Shown here piece after piece: positions 5,900 to 11,338 of a DNA stretch of 11,487 nucleotides. The DNA comes from Patescibacteria group bacterium (GTDB lineage Bacteria > Patescibacteriota > Minisyncoccia > JAHCSD01), in the NCBI GenBank assembly GCA_018609185.1, contig JAHCSD010000011.1, positions 1 to 11,487 of the forward strand, read 5' to 3'. The first letter of the stretch is position 1. Every line of letters begins with the position of its first letter. The notes under the pieces were generated by a model, which worked only from the letters and a program-made list of their open reading frames with translations, had not been told where the DNA came from and did no database searches. A program made the translations under genes and the position numbers.

Positions 5900-7075
5900 T
5901 TACGATGTTGTGTCTAGTGATTGAGAAATATCTTCTATAATATCTTCCGGGTCTTCAAGCCCAACCGACATTCTTACAAGGCTCTGTGAAATTCCTGCTC
6001 GTTCCTGTTCTTCGGGAGGAACTTTGCTGTGAGTGGTGGAGGCAGGATGAATAGCAAGTGTTTTGGCGTCCCCTAAATTCGCCACGTGAGAGATAAGCTT
6101 GAGGTTTTCAATGAACTTCTTCCCCGTATTAACCCCACCCTCAAGTTCAAATCCCAAAAGGGAACTGGCTCCTGTCATTTGCTTTTGGCTAATTTCATAA
6201 TAGGGGCTTGAGAAGAGACCGGGATAATGAACGCGAGATACTTGAGGATGATTTTCTAGGTATCGGGCAACCTGTAAGGCATTCTCTGTATGTTTTTTCA
6301 TTCTCACGCCCAGAGTTTCCAGCCCCAATAAAAAAAGCCAAGCATGAAAGGGTGCAAGGCTCGCGCCAATGTCATAGACCAAACCTCCGCGCATTTCGCC
6401 CAATGTCTTCTTTGGGCCCAAAATAATGCCCCCCAGAGCCGTACCTGAACCAGAAATATATTTGGTAGCTGAGTGCACCACATAGTCGGCTCCTAATTCA
6501 AACGGCTGCTGAAGCGCCGGAGTTGCAATGGTGTTATCTACGACAAGAGGAAGGTTGTTTGTATGCGCAACGTCAGCGATCGCCTTGATATCAAAGACAC
6601 CAAGGGTGGGATTTGCGGGTGTCTCAAGAAATAAAAATTTCGTTTTTGGGGAAATGAGTTTTGCCCACTGTTTTGCTTCCGAAGGATTCTCTACAAAGCG
6701 TGTGGTGATCCCAAATCTCGGAAGAGTTTCATTAAAAAGATGGTAGGTCCCTCCATATACCATGGGAGAAGATACAATTTCATCTCCGTTCGCGGCAAGT
6801 GCTACTGACAATAAAAAAATAGCGGCCATTCCCGATGACGCCGCAAGGCCCGCACCCGCACCTTCGAGTTCCGCCATTCTCTTCTCAAACGCTTCCACCG
6901 TCGGGTTACTTATACGTGAATACACGTGCCCCTCTTCTTCCTGCAAGAAAAGTCGTGCGGCATGATCTGTATCACGAAACAGATGCGCAACCGTCTGATA
7001 AATCGGCACCGCCCGAGACCCATGATCACTCTCGGGTTCGTATCCCGCATGTAACGATTTTGTATCGAATTTCAT
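5900..7075 (-). CDS. O-acetylhomoserine sulfhydrylase-like PLP enzyme (Cys/Met metabolism family)
   Basis: A 391-aa pyridoxal-phosphate enzyme of the cystathionine gamma-synthase superfamily. The N-terminus (T-K-S-L-H-A-G-Y-E-P, G-S-R-A-V-P-I-Y-Q-T) and the V107-Y-G-G-T-Y-H-L-F-N115 block match O-acetylhomoserine sulfhydrylases, which make homocysteine from O-acetylhomoserine and sulfide. Key residues are Y52-x-R54 (cofactor phosphate, from the partner subunit), S81-G-M83, D180 (pyridine nitrogen) and K205 in H-S-A-T-K (Schiff base). The position equivalent to the catalytic Cys of methionine gamma-lyase is not Cys. It is shorter than most sulfhydrylases (usually about 430 aa), nearer the lyases in length, so a related gamma-elimination or replacement role is possible. 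The ATG at 7075 directly follows the GGC end of repeat E1. A biosynthetic gene between secY and adk is unusual and suggests insertion. Confidence 0.87.
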   Translation of the reverse strand: MKFDTKSLHAGYEPESDHGSRAVPIYQTVAHLFRDTDHAARLFLQEEEGHVYSRISNPTVEAFEKRMAELEGAGAGLAASSGMAAIFLLSVALAANGDEIVSSPMVYGGTYHLFNETLPRFGITTRFVENPSEAKQWAKLISPKTKFLFLETPANPTLGVFDIKAIADVAHTNNLPLVVDNTIATPALQQPFELGADYVVHSATKYISGSGTALGGIILGPKKTLGEMRGGLVYDIGASLAPFHAWLFLLGLETLGVRMKKHTENALQVARYLENHPQVSRVHYPGLFSSPYYEISQKQMTGASSLLGFELEGGVNTGKKFIENLKLISHVANLGDAKTLAIHPASTTHSKVPPEEQERAGISQSLVRMSVGLEDPEDIIEDISQSLDTTS

Positions 7076-7226
7076 GCCAATTTTCTCAGCGAAGCAAATC
7101 TAATGCGGCTGAGCTGTTAGAAAATTGAGCACCCCGTTAGATGAGCGAGCTCTATCTAACGGGGTTAAGTTTTGGCAACCAATCGCGCTGTGCCCTTCGG
7201 GCTTGCGCTCTTGGGCCAAGCCCTTA
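7076..7226. repeat. family E three-hairpin intergenic element, copy E1 (secY to sulfhydrylase)
   Basis: In gene direction the element begins with the secY stop TAAGGGCTT and ends GGCATG at the next start. Hairpin A: CCAA 7179-7182 with TTGG 7211-7214, GCGC 7185-7188 with 7205-7208, GCCC 7192-7195 with GGGC 7199-7202. Hairpin B: 7131-7142 with 7154-7165 (12 bp, ACCCCGTTAGAT and its complement), loop GAGCGAGCTCT. Hairpin C: CAATTTTC 7078-7085 with GAAAATTG 7120-7127, with an inner CTCAGC/GCTGAG stem. No T-run follows B, so it is not a standard terminator. Confidence 0.9.
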
Positions 7227-8492
7227 AAACCCCTCGTATTCACGCATAACAAGCTGTGACTCAACCTGCTTCATTGTCTCAAGCACCACGCTCACCACAA
7301 TCAAAAGTGCGGTTCCTCCGATTGCACCGACTCCGGTAATCCCCGTAGTCAAAAACGGCATAACCGCGATACTCCCCAGGAAAACTGCGCCAATGAGCGT
7401 TGTCCTGTTAAGTATTCTATAAAGAAAATCTGCGGTTTGTTGTCCCGGACGAATCCCCGGGACAAACCCTCCTTGTTTTTGAATGTTGTCTGCAATAGCC
7501 TTGGGATCAAATGTTACGGCAGTATAAAAATATGTGAACACGACCACAAGCAGAAAATAGAATGAACCGTAAACCCAAAGATTATTCTGAAAGGAATTAC
7601 TAAAACTAGTAGCAAGTTCGGCGATTCTCCCCCCGCCGAATGCGGCGACAAAGTTTGCAATCATACTGGGAAACAACAATATCGAAAGCGCAAAAATAAT
7701 GGGAATCACGCCCGCCTGATTTACCTTAAGGGGCAAGTAGGTGGAGACTCCGCCATAGACGCGGGAACCCCTGACTCGTTTTGCATAGTTAATCGGCACC
7801 CTTCTTTGCCCTTCAGTAATAAAGACGACCCCTGCGATAACAAGAAGAGAAACCGCAGAAAAGACCACGTAGGCCGGAAGTTTGTCCGGAGTAAACGTGG
7901 TGATACTCCGCACGATAGAAAGAGGCACGCTCACCACAATGCCTGAAAAAATGATCAGGGAAATCCCATTCCCAATTCCTTTCTCTGTTATCAATTCACC
8001 TAGCCACATAAGAAAAATGGTTCCGCTAGTTACAATAAGAATGTTTACAAAAAACTGAAACAGGGAAAGTTCGGGAAGAACTCCCTGATTTTTAAGAAGG
8101 CTAAGAAATCCATAGCCCTGAACAACGGCAAGGGGCAAAGTAAGATAACGGGAAATCTGATTAAACTTCTGGCGGCCTTCTTCGCCCGATTCCTGATACA
8201 TTTCTTTAAGCGCCGGGAATATCATGGTTAAAAGCTGCATGATAATGGTTGCGGTAATATAGGGTGCCACCCCCAACATCACAATCGAGAGGTTTTCAAG
8301 CGCTCCACCCGAGAAAATATTTAAAAGGCCAAAAAACTGGTTCCCCGAAAAAAAATCGGCGAGGCGCTGCTGATCGATTCCGGGAATAGGAATAACTGCT
8401 GCCACCCGAAATATCGCGAGCATCACCAATACAAACAAAATCTTGTAACGAAGTTCTTTTATTTTGAATAGTAATAAGAGTTTTTGAAACAT
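7224..8492 (-). CDS. secY: protein translocase subunit SecY
   Basis: A 422-aa integral membrane protein forming the pore of the Sec translocon together with SecE and SecG. About ten membrane helices can be seen. Family signatures include the plug-region P-I-P-G-I-D, the G-N-G-I-S-L-I-I-F block, the cytoplasmic R-R-V-P-I-N-Y-A-K-R loop, and T-F-D-P-K-A-I-A-D-N-I-Q-K-Q-G-G-F-V-P-G-I-R-P-G near the C-terminus, a region that contacts ribosome and SecA in known SecY proteins. It ends normally in M-R-E-Y-E-G-F. The ATG at 8492 is the expected start, with no Shine-Dalgarno. The 91-base gap to rplO is taken up by repeat R2. Position after L15 is the canonical spc order. Confidence 0.97.
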   Translation of the reverse strand: MFQKLLLLFKIKELRYKILFVLVMLAIFRVAAVIPIPGIDQQRLADFFSGNQFFGLLNIFSGGALENLSIVMLGVAPYITATIIMQLLTMIFPALKEMYQESGEEGRQKFNQISRYLTLPLAVVQGYGFLSLLKNQGVLPELSLFQFFVNILIVTSGTIFLMWLGELITEKGIGNGISLIIFSGIVVSVPLSIVRSITTFTPDKLPAYVVFSAVSLLVIAGVVFITEGQRRVPINYAKRVRGSRVYGGVSTYLPLKVNQAGVIPIIFALSILLFPSMIANFVAAFGGGRIAELATSFSNSFQNNLWVYGSFYFLLVVVFTYFYTAVTFDPKAIADNIQKQGGFVPGIRPGQQTADFLYRILNRTTLIGAVFLGSIAVMPFLTTGITGVGAIGGTALLIVVSVVLETMKQVESQLVMREYEGF

Positions 8493-8498
8493 CTAGCT

Positions 8499-8581
8499 GC
8501 GACCCGAATGACCCGAATACTTCATCCGAATGTCCCGAATATATTAGGATCATTAGGGTGCGATTCGTATATTGGGGTCGC
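8499..8581. repeat. family R hairpin repeat, copy R2 (unit CCCGAAT / ATTNGGG)
   Basis: Units CCCGAAT or TCCGAAT at 8503-8509, 8512-8518, 8525-8531, 8534-8540 are followed by degenerate inverted units ATTAGGA, ATTAGGG, ATTCGTA, ATTGGGG at 8543-8549, 8552-8558, 8563-8569, 8571-8577. The fold is closed by GCGA 8499-8502 with TCGC 8578-8581. Spacers are 2-6-2 and 2-4-1. It is more decayed than R1 and R3 but has the same four-plus-four plan, and it fills the rplO-secY gap. Confidence 0.82.
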
Positions 8582-8583
8582 TT

Positions 8584-9015
8584 TTACTGAATTTGCCCAC
8601 CTGCCTTTTCGACTTTCTCCTTAACGCTTTTCGATACCTTGCAACCCCGCACCGTAAGCTTTTTGGTAAGTTCCCCTATTCCTAACAGTTTCACCCTTGG
8701 CACCTTCCCTTTTATTCTACGAATTAATCTCTTTTTGAGCAACTGTTCAGGAGAAACGATGTCGTCACTCTCAAACTTTTCTTCCAGCATCAATAGATTA
8801 ACTATTTGTATTGGTTTGGCATTCGCTTTAAATTTAACTCCTCTTAATTTTGGGATTGTCTTAATGAGATCGCGAAGAGCCGGCCGAACGCGCGCGCCGG
8901 CACGAGAAGTTTGCCCCTTCATGCCTTTTCCCGAATACGTACCGCGCTTGCCGCCCCTGCCTACACGCTTACGTGTCTTTGTTTTATGGGTTGGTTTAAG
9001 TTGATGTAATTGCAT
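8584..9015 (-). CDS. rplO: 50S ribosomal protein L15 (uL15)
   Basis: A 143-aa large-subunit protein that binds 23S rRNA. The Gly/Arg/Lys-rich N-terminal tail (R-V-G-R-G-G-K-R-G-T-Y-S-G-K-G-M-K-G-Q) and the C-terminal G-x-L-T-K-K-L-T-V-R-G-C-K-V-S-K-S-x-K-E-K-V-E-K-A-G-G are typical of bacterial L15. I start at the ATG at 9015 (M-Q-L-H-Q-L), which matches family N-termini. The frame stays open 27 codons further up to 9096, but that part is hairpin C of repeat E2, not L15 sequence. It follows S5 directly, with no L30 gene between, as in Patescibacteria. Confidence 0.95.
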   Translation of the reverse strand: MQLHQLKPTHKTKTRKRVGRGGKRGTYSGKGMKGQTSRAGARVRPALRDLIKTIPKLRGVKFKANAKPIQIVNLLMLEEKFESDDIVSPEQLLKKRLIRRIKGKVPRVKLLGIGELTKKLTVRGCKVSKSVKEKVEKAGGQIQ

Positions 9016-9176
9016 GCCATTATTGCCCAAGAGGGCAAGCGTTAGCGCAGCCTGATTGGCTGCAATAATGAGCACCCCGTTAGATAGAGCTCGCAAGCTC
9101 GCTCATCTAACGGGGTAAGGTTTCGTAACCAATCAGCCTTCGTCCTTCGGACTCGGCTTCTTGGACAAAGCCCTTA
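9016..9176. repeat. family E three-hairpin intergenic element, copy E2 (rpsE to rplO)
   Basis: It runs from the rpsE stop (TAAGGGCTTT) to GGCATG of rplO. Hairpin A: CCAA 9129-9132 with TTGG 9161-9164, AGCC 9135-9138 with GGCT 9155-9158, GTCC 9142-9145 with GGAC 9149-9152. Hairpin B: 9074-9085 with 9105-9116 (12 bp); its 19-base loop is the exact reverse complement of the E4 loop, so B is flipped here. Hairpin C: CATTATTGC 9018-9026 with GCAATAATG 9062-9070, enclosing two smaller hairpins (9025-9036 and 9047-9063). Confidence 0.92.
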
Positions 9177-9677
9177 CTTTCTCTTCTTTTCCTTTTGATC
9201 TCCAGATGTCTTCTCCTGAGATTCTTTTTTAAACTCAGTCTTCTTTGCAGATTTCAACTGTTGTAAAGCCTTTATAGTTGCTCGCGCGATGTTGAGTTTG
9301 TTCTTTGTCCGGGACAAAAGTTTTCCGGAAACGCTATCAAGCCCTGCAAAATCACACACAACCCGTACCGGACCACCCGCGATAATACCCTTCCCGGAAC
9401 CCAGTGGTCGCAAAAATAGTTTTACGCTCGCGTATTTCGCTTCCACCATATGGGGGATGGTTCCTTCAATCATCGGAACAGTAATAAGATGCCTTTTTGC
9501 ATCGTGGATGGCTTTTTCAATCCCTTTCGCGACGTCTTTCCCTTTCGCGACTCCTACGCCCACCTTTCCGTTGCGGTTCCCGTACACCACCACCGCCCGA
9601 AAACTAAAACGACGCCCGCCCTTAACCACGCGCGCGACCCGTGCAATGTCTATTACTTTGTTTTCGTATTCTTCCAT
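9174..9677 (-). CDS. rpsE: 30S ribosomal protein S5 (uS5)
   Basis: A 167-aa small-subunit protein with the S5 N-terminal double-stranded-RNA-binding fold (V-A-R-V-V-K-G-G-R-R-F-S-F-R-A-V-V-V-Y-G, then G-K-V-G-V-G-V-A-K-G-K-D-V) and the C-terminal domain (L-R-P-L-G-S-G-K-G-I-I-A-G-G-P-V-R-V-V), typical of decoding-fidelity protein S5. It ends in a highly charged Lys/Glu tail of about 25 residues. The ATG at 9677 is preferred over an in-frame TTG at 9686. This ATG lies inside the outer stem of hairpin C of repeat E3 (CATATTT paired with AAATATG), unlike the other genes, where the stem ends just before GGCATG. The upstream gap to rplR holds the GIY-YIG element. Confidence 0.95.
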   Translation of the reverse strand: MEEYENKVIDIARVARVVKGGRRFSFRAVVVYGNRNGKVGVGVAKGKDVAKGIEKAIHDAKRHLITVPMIEGTIPHMVEAKYASVKLFLRPLGSGKGIIAGGPVRVVCDFAGLDSVSGKLLSRTKNKLNIARATIKALQQLKSAKKTEFKKESQEKTSGDQKEKKRK

Positions 9678-9730
9678 ATTTGTCAAAATTTTAGAACGAA
9701 GTGAATGAAATTTTGTTAGAAATATGAGAA

Positions 9731-10019
9731 CCCCGTTAGATAGAAAAATTATGCACTATCGTTTTTGAATCTGTGCTTCAGGTATCTTTTACCCCAAGCG
9801 GTTTTTAAGTATTCTTCTCTATGTATTGCGTCTTTTATATTATTACTCATTTCAGCATACATAAACTTCAATGGTCTACGATCTCTAGTACTCTCCACTC
9901 TACCTTTATTGTGGTCTACTAACCTTATTTTCAAGTCTTCTGTTCTACCTACATAAGATCCATTGTCTTTCAAGCTTTTCAAAACATATACGTAGTGCAT
10001 AATTTTTCATCTAATGGGG
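9731..10019 (-). mobile_element. putative GIY-YIG mobile element with terminal inverted repeats
   Basis: A unit whose outer ends are the arms of hairpin B (CCCCRTTAGATGA at the gene's 5' side, TCTATCTAACGGGG at its 3' side) and whose inner ends are 16-bp perfect inverted repeats, 9743-9758 and 9993-10008. Together they form an almost continuous 27-bp terminal inverted repeat. The inner repeats include the first bases of the ORF (ATGCACTA) and its last codons and stop (TAGTGCATAA). The four other hairpin B copies in the window share the same outer ends with only 11-19 bases between them. Mobility is an inference; no target duplication can be shown from one copy. Confidence 0.72.
9749..10000 (-). 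CDS. small GIY-YIG endonuclease-domain protein
   Basis: An 83-aa single-domain GIY-YIG nuclease of the UvrC/YhbQ-like group, often mislabelled as excinuclease subunit C. The motif is H2-Y-V-Y-V-L (GIY equivalent), Y16-V-G18 (YIG), R26 in T-E-D-L-K-I-R-L, H30-N-K-G33, and a C-terminal R61-E-E-Y-L-K-T-A-W-G-K-R-Y with the metal-binding Glu at 62 or 63. The fold's catalytic residues appear intact, so it could cut DNA. It sits between rplR and rpsE in the same orientation, fully inside the loop of hairpin B of repeat E3. Start ATG and stop TAA are both part of inverted repeats, so the ORF fits the element exactly. No Shine-Dalgarno is seen; expression would rely on the operon transcript. Whether it mobilises the repeat, homes, or is a passenger cannot be told from sequence. 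Confidence 0.9.
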   Translation of the reverse strand: MHYVYVLKSLKDNGSYVGRTEDLKIRLVDHNKGRVESTRDRRPLKFMYAEMSNNIKDAIHREEYLKTAWGKRYLKHRFKNDSA

Positions 10020-10078
10020 GTAAGGTTTTCTGACTAAATATTCTTCGCTCTTCGAGTTCGAATATTTAGAGAAAGCCC

Positions 10079-10438
10079 TTAAAACCTTAGGCCCCCCTTG
10101 CGCGCTCCTTCCGCAAGTTCCTTCACGCGCCCGTGATACTTATAGTGCCTTTTGTCGAAGACTACAACTGTGATTTTTTTTGCCTTGGCTTTCTCGGCCA
10201 AGAGCTCTCCAATCTTCGTTGCGATCTCCGCCTTTTTACCTTTTGCGGATTTTTTCAGTTCTCCGTCACTTACAGAGACAACAGTCTTACCCTCATCGTT
10301 AATAATTTGCGCATAAAGATGTTTGTTTGAACGAAATACAGAAATCCGAGGCCGGCTTTTCGTCCCTTTAATCTTCGCTCGCACGCGATGCTGTCTCCGT
10401 TTCTGCGCTGTTCGTTTTAATTTTTCTTTTACCTTCAT
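10079..10438 (-). CDS. rplR: 50S ribosomal protein L18 (uL18)
   Basis: A 119-aa large-subunit protein that binds 5S rRNA together with L5. The basic N-terminus (K-R-T-A-Q-K-R-R-Q-H-R-V-R-A-K-I-K-G-T) leads to R-P-R-I-S-V-F-R-S-N-K-H-L-Y-A-Q-I-I-N-D, and the end V-V-F-D-K-R-H-Y-K-Y-H-G-R-V-K-E-L-A-E-G-A-R-K-G-G-L-R-F is the family signature. I start at the ATG at 10438; the frame continues 15 codons up to 10483, but those codons are hairpin C of repeat E4. Order L6-L18-S5 is canonical, with the GIY-YIG insertion after this gene. Confidence 0.96.
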   Translation of the reverse strand: MKVKEKLKRTAQKRRQHRVRAKIKGTKSRPRISVFRSNKHLYAQIINDEGKTVVSVSDGELKKSAKGKKAEIATKIGELLAEKAKAKKITVVVFDKRHYKYHGRVKELAEGARKGGLRF

Positions 10439-10583
10439 GCCAATTTTGTCCGTGAGGTCACGAACGGTTTCAAAATTGAGCACCCCGTTAGATGAGCGAG
10501 CTTGCGAGCTCTATCTAACGGGGTAAGGTTTTGTTACCAATCAGCCTTCGCCTACGAGCTTGGCTTCTTGGACAAAGCCCTTA
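10439..10583. repeat. family E three-hairpin intergenic element, copy E4 (rplF to rplR)
   Basis: It runs from the rplF stop (TAAGGGCTTT) to GGCATG of rplR. Hairpin A: CCAA 10537-10540 with TTGG 10568-10571, AGCC 10543-10546 with GGCT 10562-10565. Hairpin B: 10482-10493 with 10513-10524 (12 bp), 19-base loop GAGCGAGCTTGCGAGCTCT. Hairpin C: CAATTTTG 10441-10448 with CAAAATTG 10471-10478, inner CGTG 10451-10454 with CACG 10459-10462. Confidence 0.92.
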
Positions 10584-11126
10584 CGTAGCCGCCGTCACTG
10601 CCCTCTTCCCAACCTTCCTCCTTACCACCTCGCCTACATAACGAATTCCTTTACCCTTGTACGGCTCGGGTTTTCGTTTTGAACGAATCCCTGCGGCCGC
10701 CTGTCCTACCTGCTGTTTATCAATACCTGATACGGTAATCACATTTTTCTCAATAGAAAACTCAATTCCGGCAGGTGCGGGATAGTTTATCAGATGGGAA
10801 AAACCTAGCTCAAGAACAAGATCCTTGCCCTCGAGTCTCGCGCGATACCCGACCCCATGGATCTCCAATTTCTTCTCATATCCGTTTGTTACTCCTTCAA
10901 TCATATTTGCGACAAGTGCACGGGTCAGCCCCCAAAGTGCCTTCCAATCACCGATCTTTCGCTTTGGAGTTACAATAAGTTCTTTATCCTTAATTTCAAT
11001 ATCTAAATGCGAATCAAACTCAAACGAAAGCTCCCCCTTAGGGCCTTTAACCGCAATCTCACCGTCTTTAACTTTCACATCAACTTTGTCGGGAATTTGA
11101 ATTGGTTGTTTGCCTATACGTGACAT
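10581..11126 (-). CDS. rplF: 50S ribosomal protein L6 (uL6)
   Basis: A 181-aa large-subunit protein with two repeated L6 folds, placed near the sarcin-ricin loop and factor-binding site in ribosomes. The N-terminus M-S-R-I-G-K-Q-P-I-Q-I-P is typical, as are the central G-V-T-N-G-Y-E-K-K-L-E-I-H-G-V-G-Y-R and the family signature P153-E-P-Y-K-G-K-G160 near the C-terminus. Length is normal. The ATG at 11126 directly follows the GGC end of repeat E5. In the usual spc order S8 precedes L6, but here the upstream region carries a divergent small gene instead, so rplF appears to be the first ribosomal gene of this unit or to have been cut off from its upstream partners. Confidence 0.96.
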   Translation of the reverse strand: MSRIGKQPIQIPDKVDVKVKDGEIAVKGPKGELSFEFDSHLDIEIKDKELIVTPKRKIGDWKALWGLTRALVANMIEGVTNGYEKKLEIHGVGYRARLEGKDLVLELGFSHLINYPAPAGIEFSIEKNVITVSGIDKQQVGQAAAGIRSKRKPEPYKGKGIRYVGEVVRRKVGKRAVTAAT

Positions 11127-11304
11127 GCCGATTTTGCCCGCGAGTCACGCGAGCGGTTACCTGCCCGCCATCGCTACGCTCAGGCGTTGCGGGCGGGGAA
11201 AATCGAGCACCCCATTAGATGAGCAAAGCTCTATCTAACGGGGTAAGGTTTTCTAGCTAAATTTTCTTCGCCCCTTGGACTCGAAAATTTAGAGAAAGCC
11301 CTTA
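11127..11304. repeat. family E three-hairpin element, copy E5 (upstream of rplF, no gene ending at its TAA)
   Basis: Hairpin A: CTAAATTTTC 11257-11266 with GAAAATTTAG 11283-11292 (10 bp). Hairpin B: 11209-11220 with 11233-11244, one A-C mismatch at 11214/11239, loop GAGCAAAGCTCT. Hairpin C: CGATTTT 11129-11135 with AAAATCG 11199-11205, enclosing GCCCGC/GCGGGC (11163-11168 with 11189-11194) and CGCG/CGCG (11139-11151). The TAAGGGCTTT end is kept at 11304, but the frame before that TAA holds only 11 sense codons after the previous stop, so here the TAA terminates nothing visible. Confidence 0.9.
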
Positions 11305-11309
11305 AGCTC

Positions 11310-11338
11310 TTGACAAATTATCATAAAATTGATATAAT
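11310..11338 (+). promoter_or_regulatory. consensus sigma-70-type promoter facing right
   Basis: TTGACA (11310-11315), a 17-base AT-rich spacer, then TATAAT (11333-11338): both hexamers are perfect. Transcription would begin near 11345 and give a leader of about 20 bases with an AAGGAG ribosome site (11354-11359), six bases before the ATG at 11366. It starts six bases beyond the outer end of repeat E5 and points away from the ribosomal genes. Confidence 0.9.

Larger units (their letters stand above)
9675..10081. repeat. family E element, copy E3 (rplR to rpsE), carrying a GIY-YIG ORF in hairpin B
   Basis: Same plan as the other E copies but about 250 bases longer. Hairpin A: CTAAATATTC 10034-10043 with GAATATTTAG 10060-10069 (10 bp), inner CTC/GAG. 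Hairpin B: 9731-9741 with 10009-10019, one G-T wobble and the conserved extra base (A at 9742), continuing into 16 bp of perfect inverted repeat around the ORF. Hairpin C: CATATTT 9675-9681 with AAATATG 9720-9726, and CAAAATTT 9684-9691 with 9708-9715. The rplR stop TAA starts the element. Confidence 0.93.

Noticed and set aside
7131-11244. Hairpin B copies as rho-independent terminators
   Set aside because: The stems are strong, but neither strand has a run of T after the stem (GGGGTGCTC on one side, GGGGTAAGG on the other), and they lie between co-directional essential operon genes.
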